NCBI GenBank assembly: GCA_006384855.1
Contig: VCJN01001409.1
Coordinates: forward strand, 124,001-188,000
Reading direction: 5' to 3'
Origin: Tetraselmis striata
Lineage: Eukaryota; Chlorophyta; Chlorodendrophyceae; Chlorodendrales; Chlorodendraceae
Length of the DNA: 64,000 nt
Below, piece by piece: positions 46,601 to 55,730 of this stretch (position 1 is the stretch's first letter; each line of letters begins with the position of its first letter). The notes under the pieces were generated by a model, which saw only the letters and a list, made by a program, of their open reading frames with translations, did no database searches and was not told where the DNA came from. The position numbers and the translations under genes were made by a program.

Positions 46601-48060
46601 TCGCCACACGGAGGTGATAACATCGAAAGGTGCCCCGGTGTCATTGAACTTCGTCATCGCACCACCCGATACTATTTCGATGAGCTCTTTGATATGGACA
46701 CCGACCGCTGGCGTGCCGTATATCGGTCGCATGTGTTCCCCATTAGAGTAGGTTAGAAGAAGAAACTCGCCGATTTTCCTGTAGAGGCACCAACATCATG
46801 ACTCAGTTTCTACTATTCGGTATAAAAGCATAGGTCGGAAGGCACGCGAAAATGTAAAATCAATGGGCAAATAATGGGCAGGCACTTACGGATCACAATC
46901 ATCGCGACATGCGGGGCCCTCAACATCGCTTGCCTCCTTGCGGCACTTGCGGAGGAGAGTAGTGGCTTGAGGTTTTGACAAGCAGCCATCCTCGACTGCC
47001 GCGTCAAGGTTCTCCCATTTGCCGTTTGTTATGTGACGCACGGCCCGTTTGACATTGTCGTGCAACAAGTGCGTCCCCATGAAGACGCCCGCGTGAGCGT
47101 ATGGAAATTCTTGCTCGATAAAGGGCGGGCCCGGGTCGCAGTATGCCTGGTTCCTATAGGAAATTTATGACATGGTTATCACACCTCAGTTATCACACCC
47201 AAGGGATATTGTGTCCCCGAATTGAAGGTGCATGCTGGCGGTACTTGGGGAGCACTTACCAGGGAATCTCACGGTGATGCGTTCCATACCGAACTGCCGG
47301 ATTGTCTTTTCTACCCATTTTGAGGTCGGCATCGAAGTACGCCTCCCGGCCCTCCCTTTCATATAGCCTTTTGAACCGGGTTAGGAGTTTCATCCACCTG
47401 CAAACACAAATTTATACCAATTATTTAGTAAGATGACGCCGGGAAAGGCACTTGGGCGAATGAATCCCGCTTAGATCGTAAGTAAGGAGGCACTCGAGAA
47501 AATCACTTACTCTTCAAGTTTGACGGTGTCGTCAACCTCAGGCGTACTGACTGTGGGTGAAGTTGCCTCTGCCACAGTCGGTTCAGCTGCCGTTGGTGGC
47601 TCGGGTAGCTGTGTGTCGTGCTCGTCCTCATCCTCGGCTGTGTCAGCCCTCGCGGATCCCGGAATGGATTCCCTGCCGAATGGGTAGGTAGCCTTAGTTC
47701 CCAAATCGAAAGCAGCATGAGAAATCAACAACCCGGCGAGAATGGTTAATATAAGAAAACAATGAGCGATTTCAACTTACATTGGCTTGGTCTTGCGCCG
47801 CTTATTGGTCCAGTCATGAGGAAGGTTATCGATGACATCTCTTCCCGCTGACTGTACGCTTTGCGGCTCTCTCTTCGGCCGACAAGTTTTTTTCTCCCGG
47901 ATCTCCTCGGGTAGGCCGTGAACGTGATGTGCCCTCCGCGGCCAACATTTTGGCGGAGAGATTTTCCCCTTTGCCCCCTTTCGATCTCGAGGCAGCCGCT
48001 CGGAGCGCCTCCAGGTCTGTGCTATCTGGAGACACGATGGGCTGGTCCAGAGCATAGTAC
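40024..48060 (-). CDS. ParB-like / amino-DNA-methyltransferase fusion gene, multi-exon
   Basis: A minus-strand gene read from about 20 segments, most with good GT/AG borders. Approximate exons from 5' to 3': 47781-48040, 47511-47693, 47270-47397, 46889-47160, 46548-46778, 46327-46436, 46127-46198, 45886-46016, 45684-45772, 45525-45593, 45334-45423, 45092-45225, 44185-44638, 43917-44045, 43685-43872, 43110-43555, 42357-42767, 42118-42169, 41833-42024, 41506-41752, 40810-41407, 40024-40674. Order of parts: unknown N-terminal domain, Lys/Pro-rich linkers (EKPAEKAEKATP, SKSPKKSKAAKQG), ParB-like domain, methyltransferase, acidic tail. Likely a nuclear protein. An in-frame TGA at 45148-45150 (after PNHDW) and a possible frame change near 47850 suggest this copy is damaged; alternatively it is two genes. 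Confidence 0.62.
40116..40290. repeat. CTC/GAG triplet repeats
   Basis: Two long CTC tracts separated by about 60 bases give poly-Glu on the minus strand and spurious poly-Leu or poly-Ser frames on the plus strand. Confidence 0.9.
40810..41407 (-). CDS. Beta-type N4/N6 DNA methyltransferase catalytic exon
   Basis: The motif order IV - X - I is that of beta-class amino-methyltransferases. PVSLLLADSNYGLNLGPWDV sits where the catalytic (D/N/S)PP(Y/F/W) is expected; KPIALIRRILDFATEPGS is motif X-like; VILDATCGTGTTT is the AdoMet-binding motif I. A segment FLMCWPPGHQLDI lies between them. The catalytic box reads DSNY instead of DPPY, so either substrate specificity differs or activity is impaired. 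The exon ends at a GTAAGT donor right after motif I, and the next exon continues LASIVRMQDRAI. Confidence 0.72.
42846..42900. repeat. Hairpin minisatellite, 2 units, in an intron
   Basis: Two copies of the CATCCACAGCATGGACgCAt-type unit within the intron between the exons ending at 43110 and starting at 42767 of the methyltransferase gene. Same family as the arrays at 44757 and 48441. Confidence 0.8.
43110..44045 (-). CDS. ParB-like domain exons
   Basis: Exon 43917-44045 contains LAARTLHMPHVHDLAYEFE, which has the R...hv..La..f pattern of the ParB N-terminal domain. Exon 43110-43555 contains FNFYVIVGNHRRAASKVVIS, the ParB signature VxGxHRxxA. It is followed by a helix-rich part (AIKQELSKWECLVLCALNEQ) and an acidic KRLEGEGDEEEFSYKRW segment. 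In bacteria and phages ParB-like domains are CTP-binding or nuclease-like modules and are often fused to, or encoded next to, DNA amino-methyltransferases. That pairing is what makes this call credible here. Confidence 0.6.
44757..44875. repeat. Hairpin minisatellite, about 5 units
   Basis: Tandem 25-30 bp units with the core CCATCCACAGCATGGACGCA, located in the intron just upstream of the exon that begins at 44638. TCCATcCACagCATGGA is nearly self-complementary. Confidence 0.85.
45092..48060 (-). CDS. N-terminal exons of the fusion gene, unknown domain
   Basis: Exon 47270-47397 reads WMKLLTRFKRLYEREGREAY and FDADLKMGRKDNPAV and ends at a GTAAGT donor. Exon 46889-47160 has PPFIEQEFPYAHAGVFMGTH and a Cys-containing end (CRKEASDVEGPACRDDC). 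Exon 46548-46778 has EHMRPIYGTPAVGVHIKELI and ends CFARQR before GTATGT. Later exons are short and Lys/Ala/Pro-rich. I recognise no family. Because 45092-45225 contains a stop, this block could be a separate upstream gene rather than the N-terminus of the methyltransferase protein. Confidence 0.45.
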
Positions 48061-48440
48061 ATGACATAAGCATATTGACAAAATAGTAACAATAAAGCAT
48101 GTCGCACTGTTTCTAAAATTTCAATATTGCTTCCATGCTGTGACTGACCGCATGGTCCACACGAAACATAATGGGATATCATGCCTCAGAAACACCACAC
48201 CAGAATATGCTCCCGAAAAGTTTCATAATCGATCACCATATAAGGGCGTTTTGACTAGACAATTCGCCGACATGTAAATTTATCCAGAATTACGCTTATT
48301 TCTACAGTATTTGAACATTACATGGGTTCAATAGTCCCATAATTCAGTAATTGCAAAATCAGGTAAAATAGACACTTTCTTTCATTCATACAAAAGAGCT
48401 TAGGTAATCCAAAGCTTAAGGTTGGTTTCCTTTGGAAGTA

Positions 48441-48840
48441 TATCGATCCACGACACGGACGCTTGCTTCCATCCACAGCATGGACGCATGTTTCCATCCA
48501 CAGCATGGAAGCATGTGTCCATCCACAGCATGGACGCATGCTTCCATCCACAGCATGGACGCATGTGTCCATCCACAGCATGGACGCGTGCGTCCATCCA
48601 CAGCATGGACGCATGCGTCCATCCACAGCATGGACGCGGGCGTCCATCCACAGCATGGCCACATATGTCCAGCTAATGAATGGAAGAATGCTTGTATACA
48701 AAGGATTGATAAATGTATCCATGCTCAGCATGGACACATGTATCGATGCTCAGCATGGACACATGCTTCCATCCACAGCATGGACACTTGCTCCCATCCA
48801 CAGCATGGACACTTGCTCCAATCCACAAGATGGACGCAGT
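48441..48840. repeat. Hairpin minisatellite, main array, 25-bp period
   Basis: From 48471 the core ATCCACAGCATGGACGCATG recurs every 25 bp for about eight units, then continues less regularly to about 48840 with the variants GCTCAGCATGGACACATG and CACTTGCTCCCATCCACAG. Because 25 is not a multiple of 3 and the unit lacks stops, every frame stays open on both strands; the Cys/Trp/His-rich frames there are not genes. The array lies 5' of the methyltransferase gene, between the two divergent genes. Confidence 0.92.
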
Positions 48841-49917
48841 CAAACACACTACTGTTTAACCAACATCGTCTACGACCACCTAATTACGAGCTATAACGAA
48901 AGTCCATTTATAATATGAAACCCGGCAACCCACAATAATTAAGGGCTCAGGAAAATTTTATTAAGAAAGGCACGATGGACGAGGCCTCTCTCACCTGTCG
49001 CGTTTCACTTTCAGGTGGTTCCGTACTCCCGCTCTCACCAGGCTTTGTCTGCTGTTGCCCGGGGAAAGCTATCCTTGGCGAATTCCAGATCGCCGATATC
49101 CACGCACTCATGAGGCCGAGCGGCCGAGTGGCCGCCGCCTGCAGGCGCGCAGCATCGCCATCGGCACATATCAGTCAGTACAGATAAACGCGGGGACACA
49201 GAGAACCCGAGGTTGAGAGAGCAGGCTAGCGGCGCAGGACTCGACACTCAGTAACAGAGGTGGGCGGGGATGGGCGAAGTGCGAAGTTGTGGGTCCATGG
49301 GCGTTACCTAGCGGTTGACCGGTAGGGGCGTGGGGCAGATGGGGTGACCTGATCCAGCGCTTGACCTGCTCGGTCGCGAACCATACCGCATCCAGCCACA
49401 GTTTAGTTTAGGGCAAAGGAAATGGCAAAGGCTCGGCTTCGTGAAAGCGGCGGACCTGTCTGGGCGGGCTCGCAAGGAAGTGGATGGTGGTGTTGCGGTT
49501 GTGGAGAAGTGAGTTATGAGCTCTCGTCAGCAGCCCTTGGTCAGCAGTTGGGTTACAGGGTTACAGCACAAAGTACTGGCACCGCGCATATATGACGATA
49601 AATACTACACCGAATAATACCGTTCGAAGTGTTACGGAATGTACTGTATATCATCAATTTCTGTAGTTTTACAGTAGTACTGGTTAGTGAAATAAATCCA
49701 TACTGTACGATGTATTGCGATGATCGGTATGTGAAACGCGTTGACCGGGTGCTCGCAACCACAGATATGGAGGGCAACCTTTGACCGACGAGTCAACATG
49801 CAATCCGAAATACTACGCAAGGTTTGACTGAGGTCGATCGTGGGGCGGTCCACCATCAAACTTCTTCTCATTTCACACTCTCTCGCCCACGCTCATCCCC
49901 AACCCCCGTCCTATCCG
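48841..49917. other. Intergenic region between the divergent genes
   Basis: Probably contains the promoters of both genes of the 15.1 kb element. No domain-bearing frame. No distinctive promoter motif could be assigned. Confidence 0.4.
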
Positions 49918-52900
49918 ATGGCGCTCACTTCATCTTCCAAGCCGATTCACGGCACTTGTGTCGTGCCAAATAAATCTCGCAATTCCGGTAAGCTCGGCCA
50001 AGCCGAGTATCGCTTTATTAAGCGCGATGGCGCCATTGGTGGAGGAAAGACCACCGGTTTGAGCTTTCGTCGCGATACCCAAGAGGGCATCCTCTCGTGC
50101 GCGTTTGTTGTTGACTCGCGCGGCCGCAAGGCCGTTCACCCGTGTTGCAAAGGCAGCAAGTGCCTCTTTCGACTCATTGGCTCGCCTCTTGACCCATCGG
50201 CACCTACTGCGGTAGAAGCCCGTTGCCGCGACGAATTCCTATTTGACGTTCGCGAGACCCGAAAGGAGGTGCATGCGGAGGGACAAAATCGCTCACGCGA
50301 TATCCTCGCTTCCCGACTCAAGCTCGCGTTCCAACCGGAGGAGTCTTCGCCATCCTTCGTTGAATGTTATTCCTACATTGAGACCCGCGACGACTCGGAG
50401 TCGAAGCAGCAATGGTGATGGAAGAGGCCCAACGGAACCTTCATCCGGGTGAGTGCCTTTCCGGTACTTTAGCCTTCGATTACTTCCGTCGAGTGTGCTC
50501 CAACTGTGTATCGACGCAAGTGTCCTTTCTAACAATCGACTAGCCAGGACTCCACATACCGATCATGAGTAATTATAAAGTTTTGTCTTGGTCTGTCTAA
50601 TGCTGCACTAAATTCCTTTGCTGCTTTCAAGCATTCCTAATACTGCCTAGCTCGAATATATTTGTGTCCATCCAGTGGCGCGCGCATGTGTCCATGCTAG
50701 AAACCGACGATTGTTAACATGTCGAGCTTAAGTAATAATACCGTTTTCCTTTGATCGCACATGTACTGTTGCATTGAATTCATTGCTTGGTTTCAAGCAA
50801 GGCCATTATTCTATATAGCTGTAATATGTTTGCGTCCATCCTGTGGATGGACGCATGGCGCTGGGAGAAACAACTGAGTACATCAATTAGTATATTCGAG
50901 TTGAGGTAAAGATCTACTATCGCATCGAACCTTAAATGGATTTGGTTTTCGTTTTCCCTCTAGAGTCGCCATGCGTCCATCCACAGGATGGACGCACTGT
51001 GCGTCCATCCTGAAGATGGACGCAAGGTGCGTCCATCTTGAGGATGGACGCAAGGTGCGTCCATGCTATGGATGGACGCAAGGCGTGTCCATCCTATGGA
51101 GGGACCCGTGGTGACTCGAGGGGATTGTGTCGGACACCACACCACACGACCTACGCAATAATCTCAAAATGTTTTCTTTTATGTGTCCTATTTTGCAGAC
51201 CTGCCGCGAGGCGTGGAAGTTCATCCACCACGTTTCGGAGCGTAGGCTCTCAGAGATTCAGCGCGATGTTCTGAATGATGCGATTCCATTCAAGCGGGCC
51301 AAGGCTCCCAAGGTTTCTCCCCTACGCAGCCATGCAAGAGCATGGCTTCACCTCTACTTGTCCGACGCTAGCGGTAGGCTTGAGCATATTCCCAACCCCT
51401 CTGGCGGACAAGCGCAAAGCCATCTACCATGTTGGATGAGGAAGTCTCGGGTCTACAAGTTGTATGTGGCCGACTGGAATGATCAGAACAATGAGTGCTC
51501 GGTTCTATCATTCCCTCCCTGCCTCTCCCGGCCAATGGGCTTGCAACTCGTAGTACATGGTCTTTTGGCAACGTACTAACAAGATTCCCAAATTGATTTA
51601 GGGAAGCCCGCATCTATTTCCCCCTTCCACCGAGCGTGGTTGCAGTTCTTTCCGCATGTGAAGGTACCGAAGACCAAGCGCTTCACCAAATGCAGCGTGT
51701 GTGCCAGTTCCGCCAATATTTTGCGGTGCGGCCACAAACCCACCATGAGTCGTAATGGATACTAAGTGTGTTGCATGAGCAAACGCCCGGTCGTTCTAGC
51801 GAGAAATAACTGCGATTTTGAATGCGGTACTAACTAACCTGTCAATGGCATTGTTGCCGCAAACGTTATTCTAGGTACAACAAGACCCTGTCGATAGAGC
51901 TGTCGCTCGGCGCGTGCAAGAGCAACATCTGGAGAGGGTACTGCACGAGAGGCATTTCTTGGAAGTGGCCTTGCAGTACTCCCGCCAAAAAAGGGACCTC
52001 TTTGTTTGCGAGATCGATGGCATGGATCAAGACAAGACCCGTGTTCCTCATCTTGTGCCATGGGACAAGGAGGTGGAGAAGAAGAACCTCCTGCAATGTC
52101 ACTTGACATGCGTCAAGTACAACGGGAGCGAGCCGGACGACGTGTTATACTTTTTCGACTGCTTCCCTCACGACAGTAGCAACACCATCACCGTCATGTA
52201 CAAGACTATCAAGAAGGAGATCGAGAGGCGTGGCGAGGCATTGGACACTGTGTGGTTCCAGCTCGACAATGCTTGCCGGGAGAACAAGAACAAGTACGTC
52301 ATGTGCTTTTGCCAATGGCTCGTGCACATGGGTTTTTGCAAGTAAGTCCGTCTCTCTTTCCTTCCAGTAGGGTAAGCCCCCCCCCCCCCCCCCCCCGAAA
52401 AAAAAATCCGCACCATCCACTGACTTACATTATTTATGTTAACGGGTCCACCAGTCGCCAAGTTGGGGCCTTACTGACTTTTACTATATTGTATACCTTC
52501 CAGGCACACCCACGAGCGCGTGCACCAAGTCTTCTCGAAATTCTCCGTGTGGCTTGACGACCACGCCGCATTCACCAAGGCTCAGCTTTTGCACGAGCTT
52601 CGTCAGGCCTTCACCCCGACATGCAACTTCATGGAGCTCGAGGGAGTCCTCGACATCAAGACTTGGCTTGGCAATTGTCTTCCACGACAAGGCCAGGTGC
52701 TTACCACGGTGACTTCTAACCAGTTCGTCATCAGGCAATCGGAGGCTGTGGTCGGTGGTGTACGCAGCAACCTGTATTGCAGTCGTTGGTCCGATACCGC
52801 AGAGCATGGGCCAGAGTTCTTCCTTCGCGGAGTCCCCGACGGCACCCCTGCGTACCTTGCTTCTCGCCCTCTCTACCACTCCAAGGCTGACCCGGGCAAG

Positions 52901-54026
52901 GCTTTTGCTGAGATGGAGAAGGAGATTTGGAAGGCTGCGGATAGGTTGCACTTCTCCGCGGATGAGAGGCGAGAATGGGAGGAGGAATTCGCTTCGCTCC
53001 TGGAACTGGAGACGAGGGATCGAACTCCCATCCTGGCGTTTTGGCCCGAGTCTACCACGGAGCTTGACACTTGGCTAGGCGCCTTGCTATCTGGCAGAAA
53101 TCTTGACGCCGATGATCCCATGTCTGCACGTATGCGTTCCCAGCCTAGGCTTGACCAAACATGCCAAGGCATGGCGCGCAGGTACGCCGACCTTCAAAAG
53201 GAGCTTCGGGTCTTGACGTACAACCCCATCACCATCAACACCTCCACTCAACGCCGGAAGCGCCGGCGGGGGGCGCAAGCGGCTACAACAGCGGTTAAGC
53301 ACTCGAACGAGGCCGATAGCGAGGCCGACCGTCAGGAGGGGGGTCAGGACGTCGCGATCCCGTTGGAGAATGAGGGCACTACCCGTCGCGAGTTTGACGC
53401 CCGTCCCGGCAATTTGGTCGTCATGGACAACACCGCCGACAACCCCGACGCGTACCCCGAGGACAACCCCGTACCGCGAGGAGGGTCTTCTCGGCGATTG
53501 GGAGAACAAGTACCTTGTGGCCTACGTAAGGTACCGGTATGACGTCCAGGATTTGGATGGCTTGCCCGAGGACCACACCGAAGTTGACGAGTTGGACGTC
53601 ACCATGTGCGAGCCTTGGTTGTCGACGCCGCATGGGAAGCCCGACATCCCGCTCACCTTTGCCATCGCGGCGGCCCGACAGAGTCGCGACCCAGAACCGG
53701 ACTCATCTTGGGAGGCTGCGAAGAAGATGAAATGGTTGCCTATCACCACTATGCCTCTATCGCTCTTCAGCTTGCGTTTCCCGAACGTTCGCCGGACCGC
53801 CCGCCAGTGCCAGCACGACTTCCGTGGCACCAAGCTAACTGCCGTGACAAGCATGAAGGGCGTCTCGGAGATCAAGGACTCCAGACACAAGAACCTTGTT
53901 GTGCGCCGGCCCTTGGCAAAGCTTCGCTACACCATGCAATTGCAGGAAGAGGCGAATAGGGAGTGCGGTGCTTCGTTGCCCCTCGACGGCATTAGGCACA
54001 TGGAGATCACTTACGAGCTTGCATGA
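49918..54026 (+). CDS. DUF7869-type RNase-H-like transposase-like gene, multi-exon
   Basis: Segments: about 49918-50414, 51199 to about 51540, 51602 to about 51750, 51875-52341, 52504-54026. The catalytic exon 51875-52341 carries CEIDGMDQDKTRVPHLVPWD and WFQLDNACRENKNKYVMCF; the next starts HTHERVHQVFSKFSVWL. D(GMDQDKT) ... LDN ... HTHE is the acidic triad pattern I know from DUF7869 proteins, found in many repeat-rich eukaryotes and RNase-H-like. A putative Cys pair (FTKCSVCASS) precedes it, as is usual. A basic RRKRRRG run may direct it to the nucleus. The reading shifts frame at about 53466-53490, and exon 1 does not join exon 2 in a clean phase, so this copy is probably inactive. The upstream ATG at 49840 is possible, but MALTSSSKPIHG at 49918 fits better. 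Confidence 0.68.
50836..50860. repeat. Isolated perfect hairpin of the minisatellite family
   Basis: GCGTCCATCC-TGT-GGATGGACGC is a perfect 10-bp inverted repeat with a 3-base loop, within the first intron of the DUF7869-type gene. Confidence 0.85.
50970..51112. repeat. Hairpin minisatellite, 28-bp variant, in an intron
   Basis: Five units of the form GCGTCCATC-loop-GATGGACGC followed by AAGGT or ACTGT. Each unit is an inverted repeat whose loop varies (CTGAA, TTGAG, CTATG). It lies in the intron before the exon starting at 51199. The family core (GTCCATCC / GGATGGAC) is the same as in the arrays on the other gene. Confidence 0.88.
53466..54026 (+). pseudogene. C-terminal part of the DUF7869-type protein after a frameshift
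   Basis: The upstream frame ends in a low-complexity tail at 53542, while the overlapping frame (53370-54026) takes over with EGLLGDWENKYLVAYVRYRY and ends MEITYELA at 54026. The continuity of protein-like sequence across two frames around the CCCCGTACCGCG stretch (53466-53480) shows a one-base indel or a sequencing error. The C-terminal piece has KDSRHKNLVVRRPLAKLRYT and no recognised domain. Confidence 0.6.
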
Positions 54027-54561
54027 CTCCGTGCCGCGCTCAACGTCCACAAACTCGGTGTCGACAACAAACGCAGGTGGTTCAACGACCACGGCTTCAA
54101 TGCAGACGAGAAGAAGTGCGTTTTGGACATGTTGACAATATAATGATAGACAGTGGTGTAAGTTGTACGTACGTATCTGTAAGGGCCTTTGTGGGGGGCG
54201 GGGAGGGGGGGGATGCGAGTGTTGGCTGCTCGTGCCCAATAGACAATGCGATTTGAGCACTATAACAATTAGACACTTAAAGTATTTGCCCTCGCACGCT
54301 TGCCCCACGATCATACGACGTCAAACACAATGAATTGATGGGGTGGCGCGCGTCCTGACTTAGGTTTTTCCTCGCATCCGCTCTGCGCATGCCCAATTTT
54401 GCACGTTTTGCGCGGGCAAACAATGAAAATGAGCGCAACCAAGGGGATTTTGTGCATGTGTGCCTCCAAAACATGCGTTTTGAGAATTTCGTGCAAAATG
54501 GCTCAAAAAAGGGAACTTTCACAAGTGAATAACATAACACTTTAAGTGAACGCCTGTTCGA
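54027..54561. other. Right subterminal region of the 15.1 kb element
   Basis: No gene. It contains several TTTTGCAC/GTGCAAAA and CAAAACATGCGTTTTGAG-type motifs and a G-run (54193-54210). The terminal 20 bases before the TA are CTTTAAGTGAACGCCTGTTC followed by GA. Confidence 0.5.
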
Positions 54562-54871
54562 TACGATGTCGGACTGGCTGTCTACATCCGTCCGTCTTGT
54601 CGGTGCTTCCCCTCCCGCCGTCACTTCCTGGACCTCACACAGCCTTCGCAAGAGAGCAGCGTCTGCCGCCAACGCCATCGGAGTTCCATTGTCCCACATT
54701 CGCTACCAAGGCGGCTGGGCCACTAACTCCGACGTCGTTCTGGACTACATCGACCCCAACGTTCTTCCTTCACCTGGCGCATGGTTCTTCTTTGGCCACA
54801 TTGCCCCCCTCCGCCACTTCCAAGTCCAACAGGACTCCGCAGCGGTGACCTTCCCGGTGCCTCCTTCATGA
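54562..54871 (+). pseudogene. YR-2 recombinase, C-terminal catalytic part
   Basis: Starts TACGATGTCGG directly at the right end of the 15.1 kb insertion and reads MSDWLSTSVRLVGASPPA, TSHSLRKRAASAANAIGVPL, then GGWATNSDVVLDYIDP. The H-x-x-R box and the nucleophilic Tyr are kept. It is the continuation of 38101-39412. B1 and A2 follow. Confidence 0.88.
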
Positions 54872-54951
54872 CCTGGCGCTACCCCTTCTCCGTCAATCCA
54901 CCGCTCTCTCCGTTTGCTCAAGACTGGCAAAACCAGACTCAACTTGAAATT

Positions 54952-55134
54952 ATCTAAACTAGTTTATGGGGTTTCCCCCCTTGACCTAACCGCTTTTCAT
55001 CTACAAGTGTTGCTTAGTGGTACGGGAACTAGGCACCTGTCGTGGCGCCCTTTTTGGGTGCAGCACGAGTAGACATAAAAGCAGCCATAACAGCTGAGCC
55101 TGCCATCTTCCAGTTTTCGCTGCGTTACACGCAG
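54952..55134 (+). repeat. YR-2 right direct repeat A2
   Basis: Copy of 36907-37092, with GCAGGGCCCTCC instead of GCAGCGATG at its end. B1 (54926-54949) precedes it and B2 (55229-55253, one C/T change and one insertion against B1) closes the element. Confidence 0.88.
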
Positions 55135-55490
55135 GGCCCTCCCTGACTCCGTTTTCCCTCCACGCTTTCACTTTACCTTCCTGCCAATTTCGGCTCTTGA
55201 CTGTGTAAAATAGCCTGCGCAATCTTTTGGCAAAACCTTACTCAACCTTGAAACATATATATGCAACAAAAAACCGCGACGGTACGGGTAGCGACTACCA
55301 CCAGCGCTACCTAGTCGCTATACATCCAGGTATAGGAGATTTCAATCATGCATTCGAGTCTGGTTTTGCCAAAAGGGTGCGGAGGCTGTTTTACACGGAA
55401 AAGCGCCATTTTATGGCTAGGAAGGTTCAGCGAAAGGGGAGGGAATGTCGGAGGAGGAGCCCGCAGGGCGGAGGCGGAAAACGGGAGGGC

Positions 55491-55699
55491 GCTGCCGAAG
55501 GCAGCGAGCTGGAAGATGGCAGACGAGCTGCTGGTGGCTGTCCTAAGTAGCTCCCCGGCCGGGAGCGCAGGGCTCGCGGGCGATGGGGTAGCCCGTACCA
55601 AACCCCGATGGTAACGGCTTCAAACCACTACAGACCGTACGGGTCGCACTAGGACAGCTATAGTCCGTTAGGAAACCCCATAAACATGTTTAGATCATT
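55491..55699 (-). repeat. YR-3 direct repeat A2' (209 bp)
   Basis: GCTGCCGAAGGCAGCGAGCT through CCATAAACATGTTTAGATCAT. Only one difference was seen from 57581-57789 (ACATGTTTAG against ACACGTTTAG), so the insertion is young. Confidence 0.93.
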
Positions 55700-55730
55700 T
55701 CAATCATGCATTCGAGTCTGGTTTTGCCAG

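Larger units (their letters stand above)
39413..54561. mobile_element. 15.1 kb TA-flanked transposon with ParB-methyltransferase and DUF7869-type genes
   Basis: The ends are fixed by the interrupted YR-2 ORF: ...GGACCGCCGC-TA on the left and TA-CGATGTCGGACTGG on the right, against GGACTGCTACTACGATGTCAG in YR-1. So TA is duplicated and nothing is lost. The left end starts ACATTGGTTCAAAATAAATG. The right end on the complementary strand starts TCGAACAGGCGTTCACTTAAAG. The two share a GTTCA-AATAAATGTTA-like segment and, about 100 bp in, a CACAC...CACAAAAT segment, so any inverted repeats are weak. Inside are two divergent intron-bearing genes. A domesticated or captured gene block is an alternative, but the clean TA duplication favours transposition. 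Confidence 0.72.
36907..55253 (+). mobile_element. YR-2: second YR element, split by a 15.1 kb insertion
   Basis: Same architecture as YR-1: A1 at 36907-37092, gag-like ORF, recombinase ORF, B1 at 54926-54949, A2 at 54952-55134, B2 at 55229-55253. The two halves of the recombinase ORF lie at 38101-39412 and 54562-54871. Relative to YR-1, the only missing sequence at the break is none: removing 39413-54561 and one TA restores the exact YR-1 length there. The copy has frameshifts and stops in both ORFs and is therefore dead. Confidence 0.88.

Noticed and set aside
48441-48840. CRISPR-like array of regularly spaced palindromes
   Set aside because: Units are directly contiguous with no unique spacers, no cas genes are present, and the context is eukaryotic introns.
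48416-48918. Long Cys/His/Trp-rich frames on both strands
   Set aside because: They come from a stop-free 25-bp tandem repeat that keeps all frames open; the protein is just the repeat in rotating frames.
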